Positions 47,425 to 58,870 of a stretch of 64,000 nt of DNA are shown here, piece by piece (position 1 is the stretch's first letter; each line of letters begins with the position of its first letter). Under the pieces are notes generated by a model, which was not told the origin of the DNA, made no database searches, and saw nothing but the letters and a program-made list of their open reading frames with translations. The translations under genes were made by a program, and so were the position numbers. The DNA is from Achromobacter insuavis (GTDB taxonomy: Bacteria > Pseudomonadota > Gammaproteobacteria > Burkholderiales > Burkholderiaceae_B), in assembly GCF_902859645.1 (NCBI RefSeq), contig NZ_CADIJR010000027.1, positions 1 to 64,000 on the forward strand. Direction: 5' to 3'.

Positions 47425-47880
47425 TTACTCTTCCAGGCTACGGATCGCGCACATGAGCTTGGCCGACGCCACTTCCTGTCCGTCGACGGTGGCACGCGCT
47501 TGGTATTTACAGATGCTGCGGCTCAGGCGCTCGGCTTCGACCTCGATGCGCAACTGGTCGCCCGGCACCACCGGACGGCGGAAACGCGCGCCATCGATGC
47601 CGACCAGGTAGTAGGCCGTCTTGGCGCCTTCGCACTTCAGGCCGCCGTTCTCGTCGGTGAACGAGAACAGCGCCGAAGCCTGGGCCATCGCTTCCACGAT
47701 GAGCACGCCCGGCATCACCGGATGGTGGGGGAAGTGGCCGTTGAAAAACGGTTCATTGATCGAGACGTTCTTGATGGCGACGATGGATTTGCCGGGCACC
47801 ATTTCGACGACACGATCAATCAGCAGCATCGGGTAACGATGCGGCAGCCTCTCCATGATCCCCTTGATGTCGAGTTCCAT
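47425..47880 (-). CDS. fabZ: 3-hydroxyacyl-[ACP] dehydratase FabZ
   Basis: A 151-residue hotdog dehydratase. The active-site His is in [12 protein letters not shown] and the glutamate in [13 protein letters not shown]. It begins [20 protein letters not shown], with the [13 protein letters not shown] signature. It removes water from 3-hydroxyacyl-ACP in fatty acid synthesis and competes with LpxA and LpxD for the same substrate pool, which explains its place between them. The start ATG is complementary to 47878-47880; the stop directly abuts lpxA. Confidence 0.96.
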   Translation of the reverse strand: MELDIKGIMERLPHRYPMLLIDRVVEMVPGKSIVAIKNVSINEPFFNGHFPHHPVMPGVLIVEAMAQASALFSFTDENGGLKCEGAKTAYYLVGIDGARFRRPVVPGDQLRIEVEAERLSRSICKYQARATVDGQEVASAKLMCAIRSLEE

Positions 47881-47951
47881 TTTTCTGTGAATTCCTGCGT
47901 AATGAATTAAATCTGTCGGCGCCGCGAGCGCCAGGGCGGCATGGCGGCGCC

Positions 47952-49049
47952 CTAGTCTTTTTCCAGCGTCCGCAAGCGGCGGCGCAATTGCGCTAACTGT
48001 TGTATCACGGCGGCGTTGCGCTGCCATTCGCCATGTTCCGCATACGGGTACACCCCGGTATAGCGGCCAGGCTTGGAAATGTTGGACGTCACCGCGGTGC
48101 CGCCCGAAATGTGTACGTCGTCGCCCAGCGTCAGGTGCCCCGACAGCATGGCCGCGCCGCCGATGGTGCAGCGCTCGCCGATGGTGGTGGACCCCGCCAC
48201 GCCGACGCACGCCGCGATCGCGGTGTAGGCGCCGATACGGCAGTTGTGGGCCACCATGATCTGATTGTCGAGCTTGACGCCGTTGCCCACGACGGTGTCT
48301 TCGAGCGCGCCGCGGTCGATGGTCGTATTGGCCCCGATTTCGACGTCGTCGCCCACCGACACCCCGCCCAGCTGGGGAATCTTGCCCCAGGCGCCCTTGC
48401 CCAGCGATGGATCCGGCGCGAAACCGAAACCGTCGGCGCCGAGCACCGCGCCGCTGTGGATGATGGCGCGCGCGCCGATCTTCACGCCTTCGTACAGCGT
48501 GACGTGCGCATGCAGACGGCTGTCCGGGCCGATCGAGGACCCGGCGCCGATGACACAGCTGGCACCCAGCACACTGCCGCGGCCGATGCGCGCACCCGAT
48601 TCGATCACGCAATTCGGACCGATACGCACGTCTTCTTCGATGTGCGCGTCAGGCGCGACCACCGCCGAGGGATGCGTGGATGCAGGCAGGGCCGGACGCC
48701 GGGCGGCGTCGAACCACTGCGCCACGCGGGCGTACAGCAGATAGGGATGCTTGCAGACGACCAGCGTGAAGCGCGGCCGGTCGGCGCCGGCGGCTTCCAG
48801 CGTCTCGGCCACGTCGGCCGAGACGATCACCGCCCCCGCCTGGGTGGCGGCGAGCTGGCTCTGGTACTTGGGGTTGGCCAGGAAACTGATTTCCTGGCCG
48901 CTGGCCGAAGCCAGGGTGCCGATGCCGCAGACCCGCAAGGGGTCTGCGCCGGCGGGCGCGCTGATGCGCCAGTCCATGCCCTGGGTATTGGCGGCGCTCA
49001 ACAGCGCTTCGAGCGTCGGCGCGCGGGCAAGATCCAGTAGAACCGGCAT
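47952..49049 (-). CDS. lpxD: UDP-3-O-(3-hydroxymyristoyl)glucosamine N-acyltransferase
   Basis: A 365-residue protein with an N-terminal uridine-binding domain (residues about 1-105, ending in [17 protein letters not shown]) and a left-handed beta-helix of hexapeptide repeats ([20 protein letters not shown]). The catalytic His is in [19 protein letters not shown], and a C-terminal coiled helix ([16 protein letters not shown]) follows. It adds the N-linked hydroxyacyl chain in lipid A synthesis. It is 14 bases after the skp stop; 71 bases with a GC-rich inverted repeat (47918-47951) separate it from fabZ. Confidence 0.97.
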   Translation of the reverse strand: MPVLLDLARAPTLEALLSAANTQGMDWRISAPAGADPLRVCGIGTLASASGQEISFLANPKYQSQLAATQAGAVIVSADVAETLEAAGADRPRFTLVVCKHPYLLYARVAQWFDAARRPALPASTHPSAVVAPDAHIEEDVRIGPNCVIESGARIGRGSVLGASCVIGAGSSIGPDSRLHAHVTLYEGVKIGARAIIHSGAVLGADGFGFAPDPSLGKGAWGKIPQLGGVSVGDDVEIGANTTIDRGALEDTVVGNGVKLDNQIMVAHNCRIGAYTAIAACVGVAGSTTIGERCTIGGAAMLSGHLTLGDDVHISGGTAVTSNISKPGRYTGVYPYAEHGEWQRNAAVIQQLAQLRRRLRTLEKD

Positions 49050-49063
49050 ACGGCGACTGCAGC

Positions 49064-49624
49064 TTACTTGCCCAGGCTCTGGATCACCTTGTCGGTGATG
49101 TCGATGCGCGGGTTGACCGTGACGGCGTCCTGGATGATCAGGTCGTAGTTTTCCTGTTCAGCGATGCGCTTGATGGCCTCGTTGGCCTTCGTCACGATGC
49201 TGGAAAACTCTTCGTTGCGGCGACGGTTGAAGTCTTCCTGGAATTCGCGGCGCTTGCGCTGCAGGTCGGTATCCAGGTTCGACAGCTCGCGCTGACGCTT
49301 GACGCGGTCGGACTCGGACAGCACGGGCGCGTCCTTGTCGAATTTTTCGGCTTGCGAACGCAGGCTGGTGTTCAGGCGCTGCAGTTCGTCGTCACGCTTC
49401 TTGAATTCGGCTTCGATCTTGCTTTGCGCCGTCTTGGCCGGACCGGACTCACGCAGGATCCGCTCGGTATTGACGAAGCCGATCTTGGTGTTCTGAGCCT
49501 GAGCGGGCACCGCCGCGACGGAACCGAGAATGAGCGCACCCACCAGGGCAATGGAGCCGCCCAGCTTGCCACGACGATTAACGCGCGGCGAATTCGATGA
49601 TTTAAGTGCGAAGTCAGACATCAT
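49064..49624 (-). CDS. skp: Periplasmic chaperone Skp/OmpH
   Basis: A 186-residue protein. The signal peptide ends around VPAQAQNTKIG. The mature protein begins KIGFVNTERILRESGPAKTA, then a long charged coiled coil (residues about 60-140, FKKRDDELQRLNTSLRSQAE), matching the Skp tentacle fold. It holds unfolded outer-membrane proteins for BamA. Two adjacent ATG codons exist at the start (49622-49624 and 49619-49621); I use the first. It lies between bamA and lpxD as in most proteobacteria. Confidence 0.95.
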   Translation of the reverse strand: MMSDFALKSSNSPRVNRRGKLGGSIALVGALILGSVAAVPAQAQNTKIGFVNTERILRESGPAKTAQSKIEAEFKKRDDELQRLNTSLRSQAEKFDKDAPVLSESDRVKRQRELSNLDTDLQRKRREFQEDFNRRRNEEFSSIVTKANEAIKRIAEQENYDLIIQDAVTVNPRIDITDKVIQSLGK

Positions 49625-49680
49625 GAAAATCTCACCTTCCAGTAAGGCAAAGCCAAAGTATGTATTGTGCCACTAAACGG

Positions 49681-49712
49681 CAAGGGAGCCGGACCAGGGG
49701 TCCTCTCCCTTG
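49681..49712. terminator. Hairpin between bamA and skp (terminator or attenuator)
   Basis: CAAGGGAG (49681-49688) pairs with CTCCCTTG (49705-49712), and inside it GGACC (49691-49695) pairs with GGTCC (49699-49703) around AGG. The result is an almost continuous 13-pair stem. The plus-strand side ends in TTTTC; on the transcribed minus strand no T-run follows, so partial termination or mRNA stabilisation is more likely than a full stop. Confidence 0.55.
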
Positions 49713-49734
49713 TTTTCAAGCGTAACGCCAGTGC

Positions 49735-52080
49735 TTAGAACCCGGTCCCGATCTGGAACTGGAAGCTCTGCTTGTCGTCGCCCGGCTTGGCATTGAGCGG
49801 ACGCGCGTACGACAGCTGCAGCGGGCCCATCGGCGACTGCCACGACAGACCGATACCGGCCGAGAAACGCCAGCCGCAAGGATCGTCGACCTCGCTGCCC
49901 GGCTTGCCGTTGGTGCAAGACAGGCCGCTGCCCGCGCCCACCTGGCCCGCGTCGCTGAAGATGAACCAGCGCAGCGTGCGGTCCTTGGACGCGCCCGGGA
50001 ACGGCAGGTACAGCTGCGCGTTCGCCACGATGCGGCGCGAACCGCCCAGGTAATCGCCCGTGACCGAGTCGCGCGGACCCAGCGACGAGCCTTCGTAGCC
50101 GCGCACCGTGCCGATACCGCCAGCGTACACGTCCTTGATGATCGGGTAGTCCTTGCCGCCGTAGCTCTGGCCCCAGTCGACCATGCCGTTCAGCGCCAGG
50201 GTGTACGAGCCGCCCAGCGGGATGAAGTACTGCTGCTGGCCGGTGAGCATGTAGTACTTCAGGTCGACCGTCGAGAAGTCGCTCTTGAGGCGGGTGTACG
50301 AACCCTTGGTCGGCGCCAGGGCGCTGTCGCGGGTGTCGTTGGACCAGCCGGCGGTGAAGATCACCGAGTTGGTCGAGTCGCCATACTGATTGACGAAGTT
50401 GCGGTAGGCCAGCGGCGAATTCGAGAACAGGTCGATCTGGTTGCGCTCGAGGTTGGCGCCCAGGAAGATCCGGTCGTATTCGGAGATCGGCACGCCGAAG
50501 TTCATGCCCAGGCCCATGGACTTGACGCGGTAGTCGCCGTCGTTGTTGTTCCAGGGCTCGGTCACGCGGTAGTACGCGGACGTGGTGCGGCTGATGCCGT
50601 CCTTGGTCCAGTACGGATCGGTGTGCGACAGCACGATCGCGCGGTTGGTCTTGCTGGTGTTCAACTGCAGCGTCAGGTTGGTGCCGCTGCCGAACACGTT
50701 GTCTTCGCTGATACCGGCGGACAGGATCGCTTTTTCAGACGAACCGTAACCCACGCCCAGGTTGATCATGCCGGTGGGCTTTTCCTTCACGTCGACGTTG
50801 ACGTCGACCTGGTCGGGCGAACCCGGCACCGGATCGGTCTTGACGTTGACGTCGCTGAAGTAGCCCAGGCGGTCGACGCGGTCGCGCGAGGTCTTGATGT
50901 CCTTGGCGTCGTACCAGGCGGCTTCCTGCTGGCGCATTTCGCGGCGCACGACTTCGTCGCGCGTGCGGGTGTTGCCGCCGATCTGGATGCGGCGCACGTA
51001 CACGCGGCGGCTCGGATCGACGTAGAACGTCAGGTCGGCCTCGTGCTTGGCGCGGTCCAGCTGCGGGTTCGGGTTGACGTTGGCGAACGCGTAGCCCAGC
51101 TCGCCCAGATAGTCGGTGATCGCCTTGGCCGAATCGTTGGCCTTGGCCGCCGAGAAGGTTTCGTCCGGCTTGATCTTGACCAGGTTGTTGATTTCCTTGT
51201 CCAGGCCGATCAGGTTGCCGGCCAGCTTGACGCTGCGCACTTTGTACGGCTCGCCTTCATGGACCGTGATGGTGATGCGGATGTCCTTGCGGTCGGGCGA
51301 GATCGTGACCTGGGGCGGCTCGACCGTGAATTCGAGGTAGCCGCGGTCCAGGTAGAACGAACGCAGGCGTTCGAGGTCGCCTTCGAGCTTTTCGCGCGAG
51401 TACTTGTCGGTATCGGTGTACCAGGTCAGCCAGCCCGGCGTGGTCAGCTTGAACTCGTCGAGCAGATCGCTTTCCGAGAAGGCCTTGTTGCCGACGAAGC
51501 GGATTTCCTGGATGCGGGCGACCGAGCCTTCGAACACGTCGAAGCTCACGCCGACGCGGTTGCGCGGCAGCGGCGTGACGGTGGAGGTGACCTCGACGCC
51601 GTACTTGCCCTTGGACAGGTACTGCTGCTTGAGTTCGTATTCGGCGCGCTCGAGCATCGAGCGGTCGAAAATGCGGCCTTCGGCGAAACCGACCTGCCCC
51701 AGCGATTTGGTAATGGCCTTGGAATCGAATTCGCGCATGCCGTTGAAATTCACGGATGCAATCGTCGGACGTTCCTGAACCACCACGACCACGACATTAT
51801 TGTCGGTCTGGATCTGCACGTCGGTGAAAAACCCCGTGCCGTACAGGCGGCGGATCGCCTCGGTGGCCTCTTCCTCGGTGAATTTCTCACCGACCTTGAC
51901 GGGCAGATAACCGAAGACGGTGCCGGCGTCGGTTCGCTGGATCCCTTCTACGCGGATATCCCGCACGACAAAAGGGTCGAAGGCGTGGGCCATGCCTGGC
52001 AGCAGCAATGCGGCGATCAGACTCGGCACTATGCCCGGCAGTACACCCTTTTTGTGATGAAACATCCGGCGAAAAGACAT
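49735..52080 (-). CDS. bamA: Outer-membrane protein assembly factor BamA
   Basis: A 781-residue Omp85 protein. The signal peptide ends LLPGMAHAFDP. Five POTRA domains follow (the first starts FVVRDIRVEGIQRTDAGTVF), then a 16-stranded barrel ending in FQFQIGTGF with a terminal Phe. A conserved barrel block is GGIGTVRGYEGSSLGPRDSV. It inserts beta-barrel proteins into the outer membrane. I start at the ATG complementary to 52078-52080 (MSFRRMFHHK); a TTG eight codons earlier is less likely. It sits between rseP and skp. Confidence 0.97.
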   Translation of the reverse strand: MSFRRMFHHKKGVLPGIVPSLIAALLLPGMAHAFDPFVVRDIRVEGIQRTDAGTVFGYLPVKVGEKFTEEEATEAIRRLYGTGFFTDVQIQTDNNVVVVVVQERPTIASVNFNGMREFDSKAITKSLGQVGFAEGRIFDRSMLERAEYELKQQYLSKGKYGVEVTSTVTPLPRNRVGVSFDVFEGSVARIQEIRFVGNKAFSESDLLDEFKLTTPGWLTWYTDTDKYSREKLEGDLERLRSFYLDRGYLEFTVEPPQVTISPDRKDIRITITVHEGEPYKVRSVKLAGNLIGLDKEINNLVKIKPDETFSAAKANDSAKAITDYLGELGYAFANVNPNPQLDRAKHEADLTFYVDPSRRVYVRRIQIGGNTRTRDEVVRREMRQQEAAWYDAKDIKTSRDRVDRLGYFSDVNVKTDPVPGSPDQVDVNVDVKEKPTGMINLGVGYGSSEKAILSAGISEDNVFGSGTNLTLQLNTSKTNRAIVLSHTDPYWTKDGISRTTSAYYRVTEPWNNNDGDYRVKSMGLGMNFGVPISEYDRIFLGANLERNQIDLFSNSPLAYRNFVNQYGDSTNSVIFTAGWSNDTRDSALAPTKGSYTRLKSDFSTVDLKYYMLTGQQQYFIPLGGSYTLALNGMVDWGQSYGGKDYPIIKDVYAGGIGTVRGYEGSSLGPRDSVTGDYLGGSRRIVANAQLYLPFPGASKDRTLRWFIFSDAGQVGAGSGLSCTNGKPGSEVDDPCGWRFSAGIGLSWQSPMGPLQLSYARPLNAKPGDDKQSFQFQIGTGF

Positions 52081-52133
52081 CCTTGAGTATCCTCGGTCGT
52101 GCAAATGGCGGGGGATTTTATGCTAATTGGCGC

Positions 52134-53465
52134 TTAAGTGAACAAGCGCGTGAAATCATTGAACAACGCAAGCCCCATCAGGCTTGCCAATAAACCAATG
52201 CCTGCGCGCTGTCCGATATCGATCCACCGTGCGGGCGGCGGACTGCCCCGCACAATTTCGACGAGATAGTACAGCAGATGGCCACCGTCCAGCATAGGAA
52301 TGGGCAGCAAATTTAGTACGCCAAGGCTGATACTGATCAACGCGATATAGGCGATATACGCAACAATGCCGATCCGGGCGGTCTGGCCGGCATAATCGGC
52401 GATCGTGACCGGGCCGCTGACGTTGCGCCAGGAGACATCGCCCGTCACCATGCGACCCATCATGCGCAGCGAAAACAGGGCGGTGTCCCAGGTGCGGACG
52501 GCGCCGCGCCAGAGGCTGTCGAAGACGCCGTAGCGCACCGTCACCATGGGCACGTCGCCGCCCAGCTGGACGCCAAGCCGGCCGATGACCTGGCCATTGA
52601 CCGTCTCGGCGCGCGGCGTGACGTTCAGGGAAACCTGGGCGCCATCGCGAACCAGCGTCAGCGCCAGCGTCTTGCCCGCGCTTTCCTGGATCTGCTTGAC
52701 CAGGGCGCCGGTGTCCGGGGTAGGATGGCCGTCGACGGCCAGGATCAGGTCGCCCTGACGCAGTCCGGCGGCCTGCCCTTCGCCGCCATCGTTGACCACG
52801 CGCACGGCGGGCTTGGGCTGGGCCAGGCGGATGCCGGCGGCCAGCAGCGGATCGCCGCCGGCCGGATCCATGGCATTGGCCGGCAGGGTGACGTCACGCT
52901 GCTGCGAGGCGCCGCCGGGCGTGCCGACTTCGATCCGGGTCAGGCCGCCGGTGGCCATGACATCCATCAGGCGCCAGCGGGCGTCCGACCACGATGCGAC
53001 TTCCTGACCGTCGATGGACAGAATGCGGTCGCCCGCGGCCAGGCCGGCGCGCGCGGCGGGCGTATCGGCGGCGGGCTGGGCGATGACGGCGACCGGCTCC
53101 TCGGTGCCCGCCATGTTCAGGCCGGCATACAGGAAGACCGCGAGGATGAGATTGAAAATGGGACCGGCGGCAACGATGGCGATGCGCTTGCCGACGGATT
53201 TGTTGTTGAACGCGCCCGCCGCTTCGGCGGGGCTGGCGCCGGCCGGGGCATCGTCCTGCATCTTGACGTAGCCGCCCAGGGGCAAGGCCGACAGGGCCCA
53301 TTCGGTGCCATGGCGGTCGGTGCGGCGCAGGATCACCTTGCCGAAGCCGACCGAAAAGCGCAGCACCTTGACGCCGCACAACCGCGCCACCCAATAATGC
53401 CCCAATTCATGAAAAATGATCAGGGAGCCAAGCGCGACGGCAAAGGCCAGCAGGGTGAAAAGCAT
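52134..53465 (-). CDS. rseP: Site-2 protease RseP (regulator of sigma-E)
   Basis: A 443-residue inner-membrane zinc metalloprotease. The zinc-binding HELGH is at residues 19-23, two PDZ domains lie between about residues 115 and 290 (AGLAAGDRILSIDGQEVAS and AAGLRQGDLILAVDGHPTP), and the second active-site motif is PIPMLDGGHLLYYLVE. It cleaves the anti-sigma factor RseA inside the membrane during envelope stress. It lies between dxr and bamA, the usual order. Confidence 0.96.
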   Translation of the reverse strand: MLFTLLAFAVALGSLIIFHELGHYWVARLCGVKVLRFSVGFGKVILRRTDRHGTEWALSALPLGGYVKMQDDAPAGASPAEAAGAFNNKSVGKRIAIVAAGPIFNLILAVFLYAGLNMAGTEEPVAVIAQPAADTPAARAGLAAGDRILSIDGQEVASWSDARWRLMDVMATGGLTRIEVGTPGGASQQRDVTLPANAMDPAGGDPLLAAGIRLAQPKPAVRVVNDGGEGQAAGLRQGDLILAVDGHPTPDTGALVKQIQESAGKTLALTLVRDGAQVSLNVTPRAETVNGQVIGRLGVQLGGDVPMVTVRYGVFDSLWRGAVRTWDTALFSLRMMGRMVTGDVSWRNVSGPVTIADYAGQTARIGIVAYIAYIALISISLGVLNLLPIPMLDGGHLLYYLVEIVRGSPPPARWIDIGQRAGIGLLASLMGLALFNDFTRLFT

Positions 53466-53529
53466 CGGGGTCAGGAAATCAAGGAATCAACGCAAGGGAT
53501 CAATGGGGCGCGAGGGGCTTGCGCGGCCA

Positions 53530-54729
53530 TCACGCCAGGCCGAGATTGCCGGCGTAAACGCGCGCGGCGGCATCCAGCGCCAGCACATCGTCAAGACTGT
53601 TGAGCGTAACAGATGATTGCCCCCCCTGCCACTCCAGGGTCGCCTCGATAACCCGCGGTATCCAGGTATACCCCAGGCGCCCCGACAGGAAGGCGTCCAC
53701 CGCCACCTCATTGGCGGCGTTCAGGGCGATGCAGGCGCCCTGCCCGGCCCGCAAGGCGTCGAACGCCAGCGCCAGGCACGGGAAGCGCGCCAGATCGGGC
53801 TTTTCGAAGTCGAGCCGGCCCAGGCGGGTCAGGTCCAGCGCGCCCACGCCGCTGTCCAGCCGCTCGGGAAAGCCCAGGCCGTAGGCGATCGGCGTGCGCA
53901 TGTCGGGCTGGCCCAGCTGCGCCAAGATCGAGCCGTCGTTGTACTCGACCATGGAGTGGATCACGCTCTGCGGATGCACCACCACCTCGATACGGTCGGC
54001 CGGCATGGCGAACAGCCAGTGCGCCTCGATCACCTCCAGGCCCTTGTTCAGCATGGTGGCGGAATCGACCGAGATCTTGCGGCCCATGCTCCAGTTCGGA
54101 TGGGCGCAGGCCTGGTCCGGCGTCACCTCGTGCAGGTCCTCCAGGTCGCGGCCGCGGAACGGGCCGCCCGAGGCGGTCAGCAGCAGCCGGCGCACGCCCG
54201 GCGCCGGCGCGTCGGGCGCGGCGGCCCGGCCGCCATGCGGCAGACACTGAAAAATGGCATTGTGTTCACTGTCGATAGGCAGCAATTCGGCGCCGTTGTC
54301 GCGAATTGCCTGCATGAACAGCGAGCCAGCCGCGACCAGGGCTTCCTTGTTGGCCAGCAGCACCCGCTTGCCGGCGCGCGCCGCCGCCAGGGCCGCGGGC
54401 AAGCCGGCGGCGCCGACGATGGCGGCCATGACCGCGTCACATTGCGCATCGGCCGCGGTGTCGGCCAGGGCCTGGGCGCCGACGCGGATCTCGGGCGTCG
54501 CCTGGCCGGCCGGCCAGGCCGCCACGAACTTGTCGCGCGCCCGGGCGTCGGGCACCACAACCACCGCGGCGCGGCTGGCCAGCGCCTGCTCGGCCAGCCG
54601 TTCCATGCGGCTGTAGGCAGACAGGGCATACACCGCCAGGCGGTCCGGATGGCGCGCGATCACGTCCAGCGTGCTCTCGCCAATCGAGCCGGTCGATCCC
54701 AGCACCACGACGCGTTGAAAAGCCGTCAA
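53530..54729 (-). CDS. dxr: 1-deoxy-D-xylulose-5-phosphate reductoisomerase
   Basis: A 399-residue enzyme of the MEP isoprenoid pathway. It starts with the NADPH motif [20 protein letters not shown]. Metal- and substrate-binding parts follow: [19 protein letters not shown] and [19 protein letters not shown]. The C-terminal block [19 protein letters not shown] completes it. It converts DXP to MEP. Its start overlaps the cdsA stop by 4 bases, so the two are co-transcribed; the product line leads to the uppS substrate. Confidence 0.97.
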   Translation of the reverse strand: MTAFQRVVVLGSTGSIGESTLDVIARHPDRLAVYALSAYSRMERLAEQALASRAAVVVVPDARARDKFVAAWPAGQATPEIRVGAQALADTAADAQCDAVMAAIVGAAGLPAALAAARAGKRVLLANKEALVAAGSLFMQAIRDNGAELLPIDSEHNAIFQCLPHGGRAAAPDAPAPGVRRLLLTASGGPFRGRDLEDLHEVTPDQACAHPNWSMGRKISVDSATMLNKGLEVIEAHWLFAMPADRIEVVVHPQSVIHSMVEYNDGSILAQLGQPDMRTPIAYGLGFPERLDSGVGALDLTRLGRLDFEKPDLARFPCLALAFDALRAGQGACIALNAANEVAVDAFLSGRLGYTWIPRVIEATLEWQGGQSSVTLNSLDDVLALDAAARVYAGNLGLA

Positions 54730-55583
54730 AACAACACTCCAGACAAGATTAGCGCCAACGGCGCGACCGGCAGGATCGCGTCGATACGGTCATAGACCCC
54801 GCCGTGGCCCGGCAGCAGCGCGCTGGAATCCTTGCGGCCCGCGCGGCGCTTGAGCAACGACTCGAACAGGTCGCCGATGATGGACAACACCCCCAGCAGC
54901 GCCGCGATCGGCAGCGCCAGCCAGAACGACCAGTGCGCCACCAGCGCGTGGCCGAACGTGCCTTCCCACAAACTCGACAGGCCGATCCAGATGACCGCGC
55001 CCAGCACGCCGGCGACCGCGCCGGCCACGGTCTTGCCGGGGCTGACCCGCGGCGCCAGTTTACGCTTGCCGAACGCGCGGCCGGCGAAATAGGCGGCGAT
55101 GTCGGCGACCCACACCAGGGCCAGCAGCGACACCACGAAGGCAGCGCCGCGCGCCATGAACATCTGCGCCAGCACCGCCCAGGCGGTGAACGCGGCCGGC
55201 ACCGAAAACAGCGACCACGCCAGGCTTGCCGGCGCGGCGTCGGAACGGCCGCGCACCACCGCGGCGGTGGCGCCGAACAGCCACACCGCGGCGACCAGCG
55301 GCGCGGCGTAGCGCAGGATCCAGGACGGATCCGCGATGCCATCGCGCTGGCCCGACAGCCAGGCCGACGCCAGGGCCAGCATGGCCGCGAACAACAGGAC
55401 GGGAATGCCCGCGGCGATCACGGGCGACGGCGGCTGCGGCAGCGTCAGGCGCAGCCACTCCCAATTGGCGCAGGCGGCCGCCAGCGCCAGCAGCGCCACG
55501 AACCACCAGGGATTGGCGCTCATCATCGCGGCCGCCAGGACGGCGAGCAGGACGATGGCGGTAACGATACGCTGGCCCAACAT
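54726..55583 (-). CDS. cdsA: Phosphatidate cytidylyltransferase (CDP-diglyceride synthase)
   Basis: A 285-residue protein with about eight membrane helices. The family signature is at the C-terminal third: [20 protein letters not shown], then [20 protein letters not shown] and [14 protein letters not shown]. It makes CDP-diacylglycerol for phospholipid synthesis. The start is the ATG complementary to 55581-55583, with GAGGAG about 8 bases before it; a longer frame to 55610 is less likely. It is between uppS and dxr. Confidence 0.95.
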   Translation of the reverse strand: MLGQRIVTAIVLLAVLAAAMMSANPWWFVALLALAAACANWEWLRLTLPQPPSPVIAAGIPVLLFAAMLALASAWLSGQRDGIADPSWILRYAAPLVAAVWLFGATAAVVRGRSDAAPASLAWSLFSVPAAFTAWAVLAQMFMARGAAFVVSLLALVWVADIAAYFAGRAFGKRKLAPRVSPGKTVAGAVAGVLGAVIWIGLSSLWEGTFGHALVAHWSFWLALPIAALLGVLSIIGDLFESLLKRRAGRKDSSALLPGHGGVYDRIDAILPVAPLALILSGVLF

Positions 55584-55647
55584 GGTGACGATCTCCTCGG
55601 GTCGGCCCACAGCCGCCGCGCGCGGGGCGCGGCGAGCCGCGGCCGGA

Positions 55648-56412
55648 CTATTTTTCGCCGGTTTCGGTGAGCTGGGCGCTGGTGCGGCCGAAGCGGCGCT
55701 CGCGCGTCCGGTACCAGTCGAACGCCTGGCGCAGCTCGTCGGCGCCGAAATCCGGCCAGTAACGGTCGGTGAAGTAGAACTCCGCGTACGCCATCTGCCA
55801 GATCAGGAAATTGGAAATGCGCTGCTCGCCGCCGGTGCGGATGAACAGGTCGGGCTCGGGGGCCCAGGACATGGAAAGATGCCGCGCCAGCCGCGCCTCG
55901 TCGACCAGTTGCGGCTGCGTCGCCAGGGCGGGTTCGGCCGCCAGCATGGCGCGGGTGGCCTGCAGGATGTCCCAGCGGCCGCCATAGTTGGCCGCCACCG
56001 TGAGGTGCAGGCGATCATTGTGGGCGGTGCGGGCCTGGGCGGCGAAGATCAGTTCCTGCAGGCGCGGTTCGAACGCGGACAGGTCGCCGATGACGTGCAG
56101 GCGCACGCCCTGCTCTTCCAGCTTGCCGACTTCGCGCTCCAGCGCCTGCACGAACAGGCGCATCAGCAGCGACACTTCCTCGGCGGGCCGGCGCCAGTTC
56201 TCGGAACTGAAGGCGAACAGCGTCAGGTAACGCACGCCCGCCCGGCCGCAGGCCTCGACCACGCGGCGCACCGCCTGCACACCCTTGGCATGTCCGGCCG
56301 TGCGCGGCAACAGCCGCCGCGTCGCCCATCTGCCGTTGCCATCCATGATGATGGCCACGTGCTCCGGGATGTCGCGGGTATCGGGAACCGCCTGGGTAGA
56401 ACTGGTTGCCAT
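55648..56412 (-). CDS. uppS: Undecaprenyl diphosphate synthase (cis-prenyltransferase)
   Basis: A 254-residue cis-prenyltransferase. The catalytic Asp is in [20 protein letters not shown] (residues about 21-40), with the conserved [19 protein letters not shown] block and a C-terminal [20 protein letters not shown] signature. It makes the C55 carrier lipid for peptidoglycan and O-antigen synthesis. The ATG complementary to 56410-56412 is used. cdsA follows 64 bases downstream. Confidence 0.97.
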   Translation of the reverse strand: MATSSTQAVPDTRDIPEHVAIIMDGNGRWATRRLLPRTAGHAKGVQAVRRVVEACGRAGVRYLTLFAFSSENWRRPAEEVSLLMRLFVQALEREVGKLEEQGVRLHVIGDLSAFEPRLQELIFAAQARTAHNDRLHLTVAANYGGRWDILQATRAMLAAEPALATQPQLVDEARLARHLSMSWAPEPDLFIRTGGEQRISNFLIWQMAYAEFYFTDRYWPDFGADELRQAFDWYRTRERRFGRTSAQLTETGEK

Positions 56413-56578
56413 GGGTCTGGGGAGCGCCGTCGACCGGCGTAAAACAGGGAATACGGGGAAAAACCCGCGCCGTCGATCCACCGCTGCGTCAGTGTGCTGC
56501 GAAGCAATGGATAGGACGGCGCGAAGGCAAAAATCCTGGCGCCGGGGCGGCTTGCTGCCCGCTCCGGCTCTGCAAGGA

Positions 56579-57139
56579 TTATACGGTCATGATTTCCGCT
56601 TCTTTTTGCGTGACCATCTTGTCGATGTCGGCCACGTTGCGGTCCGTCAGCTTCTGGACGTCGTCCTGGGCGCGACGCTCGTCGTCCTCGGAGATTTCCT
56701 TGTCCTTGACCAGCTTCTTGAGCGTGTCGTTGGCTTCACGACGCAGGTTGCGCACGGCCACCTTGGCATCCTCGCCTTCGCTGCGCACGACCTTGGTCAG
56801 GTCGCGGCGACGCTCTTCGGTCAGCGCCGGCATCGGCACGCGGATGCTGTCGCCCATCGACATGGGATTCAGGCCCAGGTCCGATTCGCGAATGGCCTTC
56901 TCGATCGCGGCGGCCATGCTCTTTTCGTAGGGCTGGACGCTGATGGTGCGCGCGTCGATCAGGTTCACGTTGCCGACCTGGCTGATCGGCACGGGCGAAC
57001 CGTAGTACTCGACCTGCACGTGGTCCAGGATGCCGGTGTGGGCGCGGCCCGTGCGGATCTTGGCCAGGTTGGTCTTGAGCGTGTCAAGCGACTTGGCCAT
57101 CCTGGCTTCGGCGGATTTGCGGATTTCTGCGACGCTCAT
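56579..57139 (-). CDS. frr: Ribosome recycling factor
   Basis: A 186-residue protein of exactly the family length. It begins [20 protein letters not shown], with the conserved [20 protein letters not shown] and [18 protein letters not shown] blocks. It splits ribosomes after termination together with EF-G. AAAGGAAT lies before the ATG. It starts 15 bases after the pyrH stop; 166 bases separate it from uppS, room for a separate promoter, though I see no clear box there. Confidence 0.97.
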   Translation of the reverse strand: MSVAEIRKSAEARMAKSLDTLKTNLAKIRTGRAHTGILDHVQVEYYGSPVPISQVGNVNLIDARTISVQPYEKSMAAAIEKAIRESDLGLNPMSMGDSIRVPMPALTEERRRDLTKVVRSEGEDAKVAVRNLRREANDTLKKLVKDKEISEDDERRAQDDVQKLTDRNVADIDKMVTQKEAEIMTV

Positions 57140-57154
57140 GGATATTCCTTTTCT

Positions 57155-57950
<796 letters not shown>

Positions 57951-57967
57951 TAAGCACTACCCTGAGA

Positions 57968-58846
57968 TCAGGCGCGGCCGGCGGCGGCGGCGGCAACCTC
58001 AGCGGCGAAGTCGCTGGTCTTCTTCTCGATACCTTCGCCGACGACGAACAGCACGAACTTGGTGATCGAGGCGCCCTTGGCCTTGAGCATCTGTTCGACG
58101 GTGTTCTTGTCGTCCTTGACGAACGGTTGCGACATCAGCGTCACTTCCTTCAGGAACTTCTGCACCGAGCCTTCGACCATCTTGGCGACGATTTCAGCCG
58201 GCTTGCCCGATTCGGCGGCCTTCTGCTCGGCGACCGAGCGTTCGGCGGCGATGTCGGCCGGGTTCACGCCGTCGGCGTTCAGGGCCTTCGGCTTGGTCGC
58301 GGCGATGTGCATCGCCAGGTCCTTGCCCACTTCCTCGGCGCCGGCGTATTCCACCAGCACGCCGATCTTGCCGCCGTGCACGTAGCTGGCCAGCGCGTTC
58401 GGGGTCTGGATGCGCTCGAAGCGGCGGATCGAGATGTTCTCGCCGATCTTGCCGATCAGGGCGGTGCGGGTCGATTCGATGGTGCCTTCGCCGTAGGGCA
58501 GCGCCGACAGGGCGGCCACATCGGCGGGGTTCTGCGTGGCGACCAGCTCGGCCAGCTTGTTGACGAAAGCGACGAAGTCGTCGTTCTTGGCAACGAAGTC
58601 GGTTTCGCAGTTCACTTCGATGACGGCGCCTTGCTTGGCGTCGGCCGAGATGAACAGGCCGATCAGGCCTTCGGCGGTGACGCGGGCGGCAGCCTTGCTG
58701 GCCTTGTTGCCCAGCTTGACGCGCAGGATTTCTTCAGCGCGGGCCAGGTCGCCTTCGGCTTCCGTCAGGGCCTTCTTGCACTCCATCATGGGCGCATCGG
58801 TCTTCTCGCGCAGTTCCTTGACCAGGGCGGCGGTAATTTCAGCCAT
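57968..58846 (-). CDS. tsf: Elongation factor Ts
   Basis: A 292-residue protein. It begins [20 protein letters not shown], has the UBA-like N-terminus and the signature [21 protein letters not shown]-terminal parts include [18 protein letters not shown]. It exchanges GDP for GTP on EF-Tu. The ATG complementary to 58844-58846 is the family start; a long in-frame upstream extension is spurious. It follows rpsB with 181 bases between. Confidence 0.97.
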   Translation of the reverse strand: MAEITAALVKELREKTDAPMMECKKALTEAEGDLARAEEILRVKLGNKASKAAARVTAEGLIGLFISADAKQGAVIEVNCETDFVAKNDDFVAFVNKLAELVATQNPADVAALSALPYGEGTIESTRTALIGKIGENISIRRFERIQTPNALASYVHGGKIGVLVEYAGAEEVGKDLAMHIAATKPKALNADGVNPADIAAERSVAEQKAAESGKPAEIVAKMVEGSVQKFLKEVTLMSQPFVKDDKNTVEQMLKAKGASITKFVLFVVGEGIEKKTSDFAAEVAAAAAGRA

Positions 58847-58870
58847 GTTAGCTCCAAATTTTGCTAAGAC

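Noticed and set aside
47918-47951. GGCGCCGC/GCGGCGCC inverted repeat between fabZ and lpxD as a terminator.
   Set aside because: It has an 18-base loop and no T-run, is expected by chance at this G+C content, and abuts the lpxD stop.
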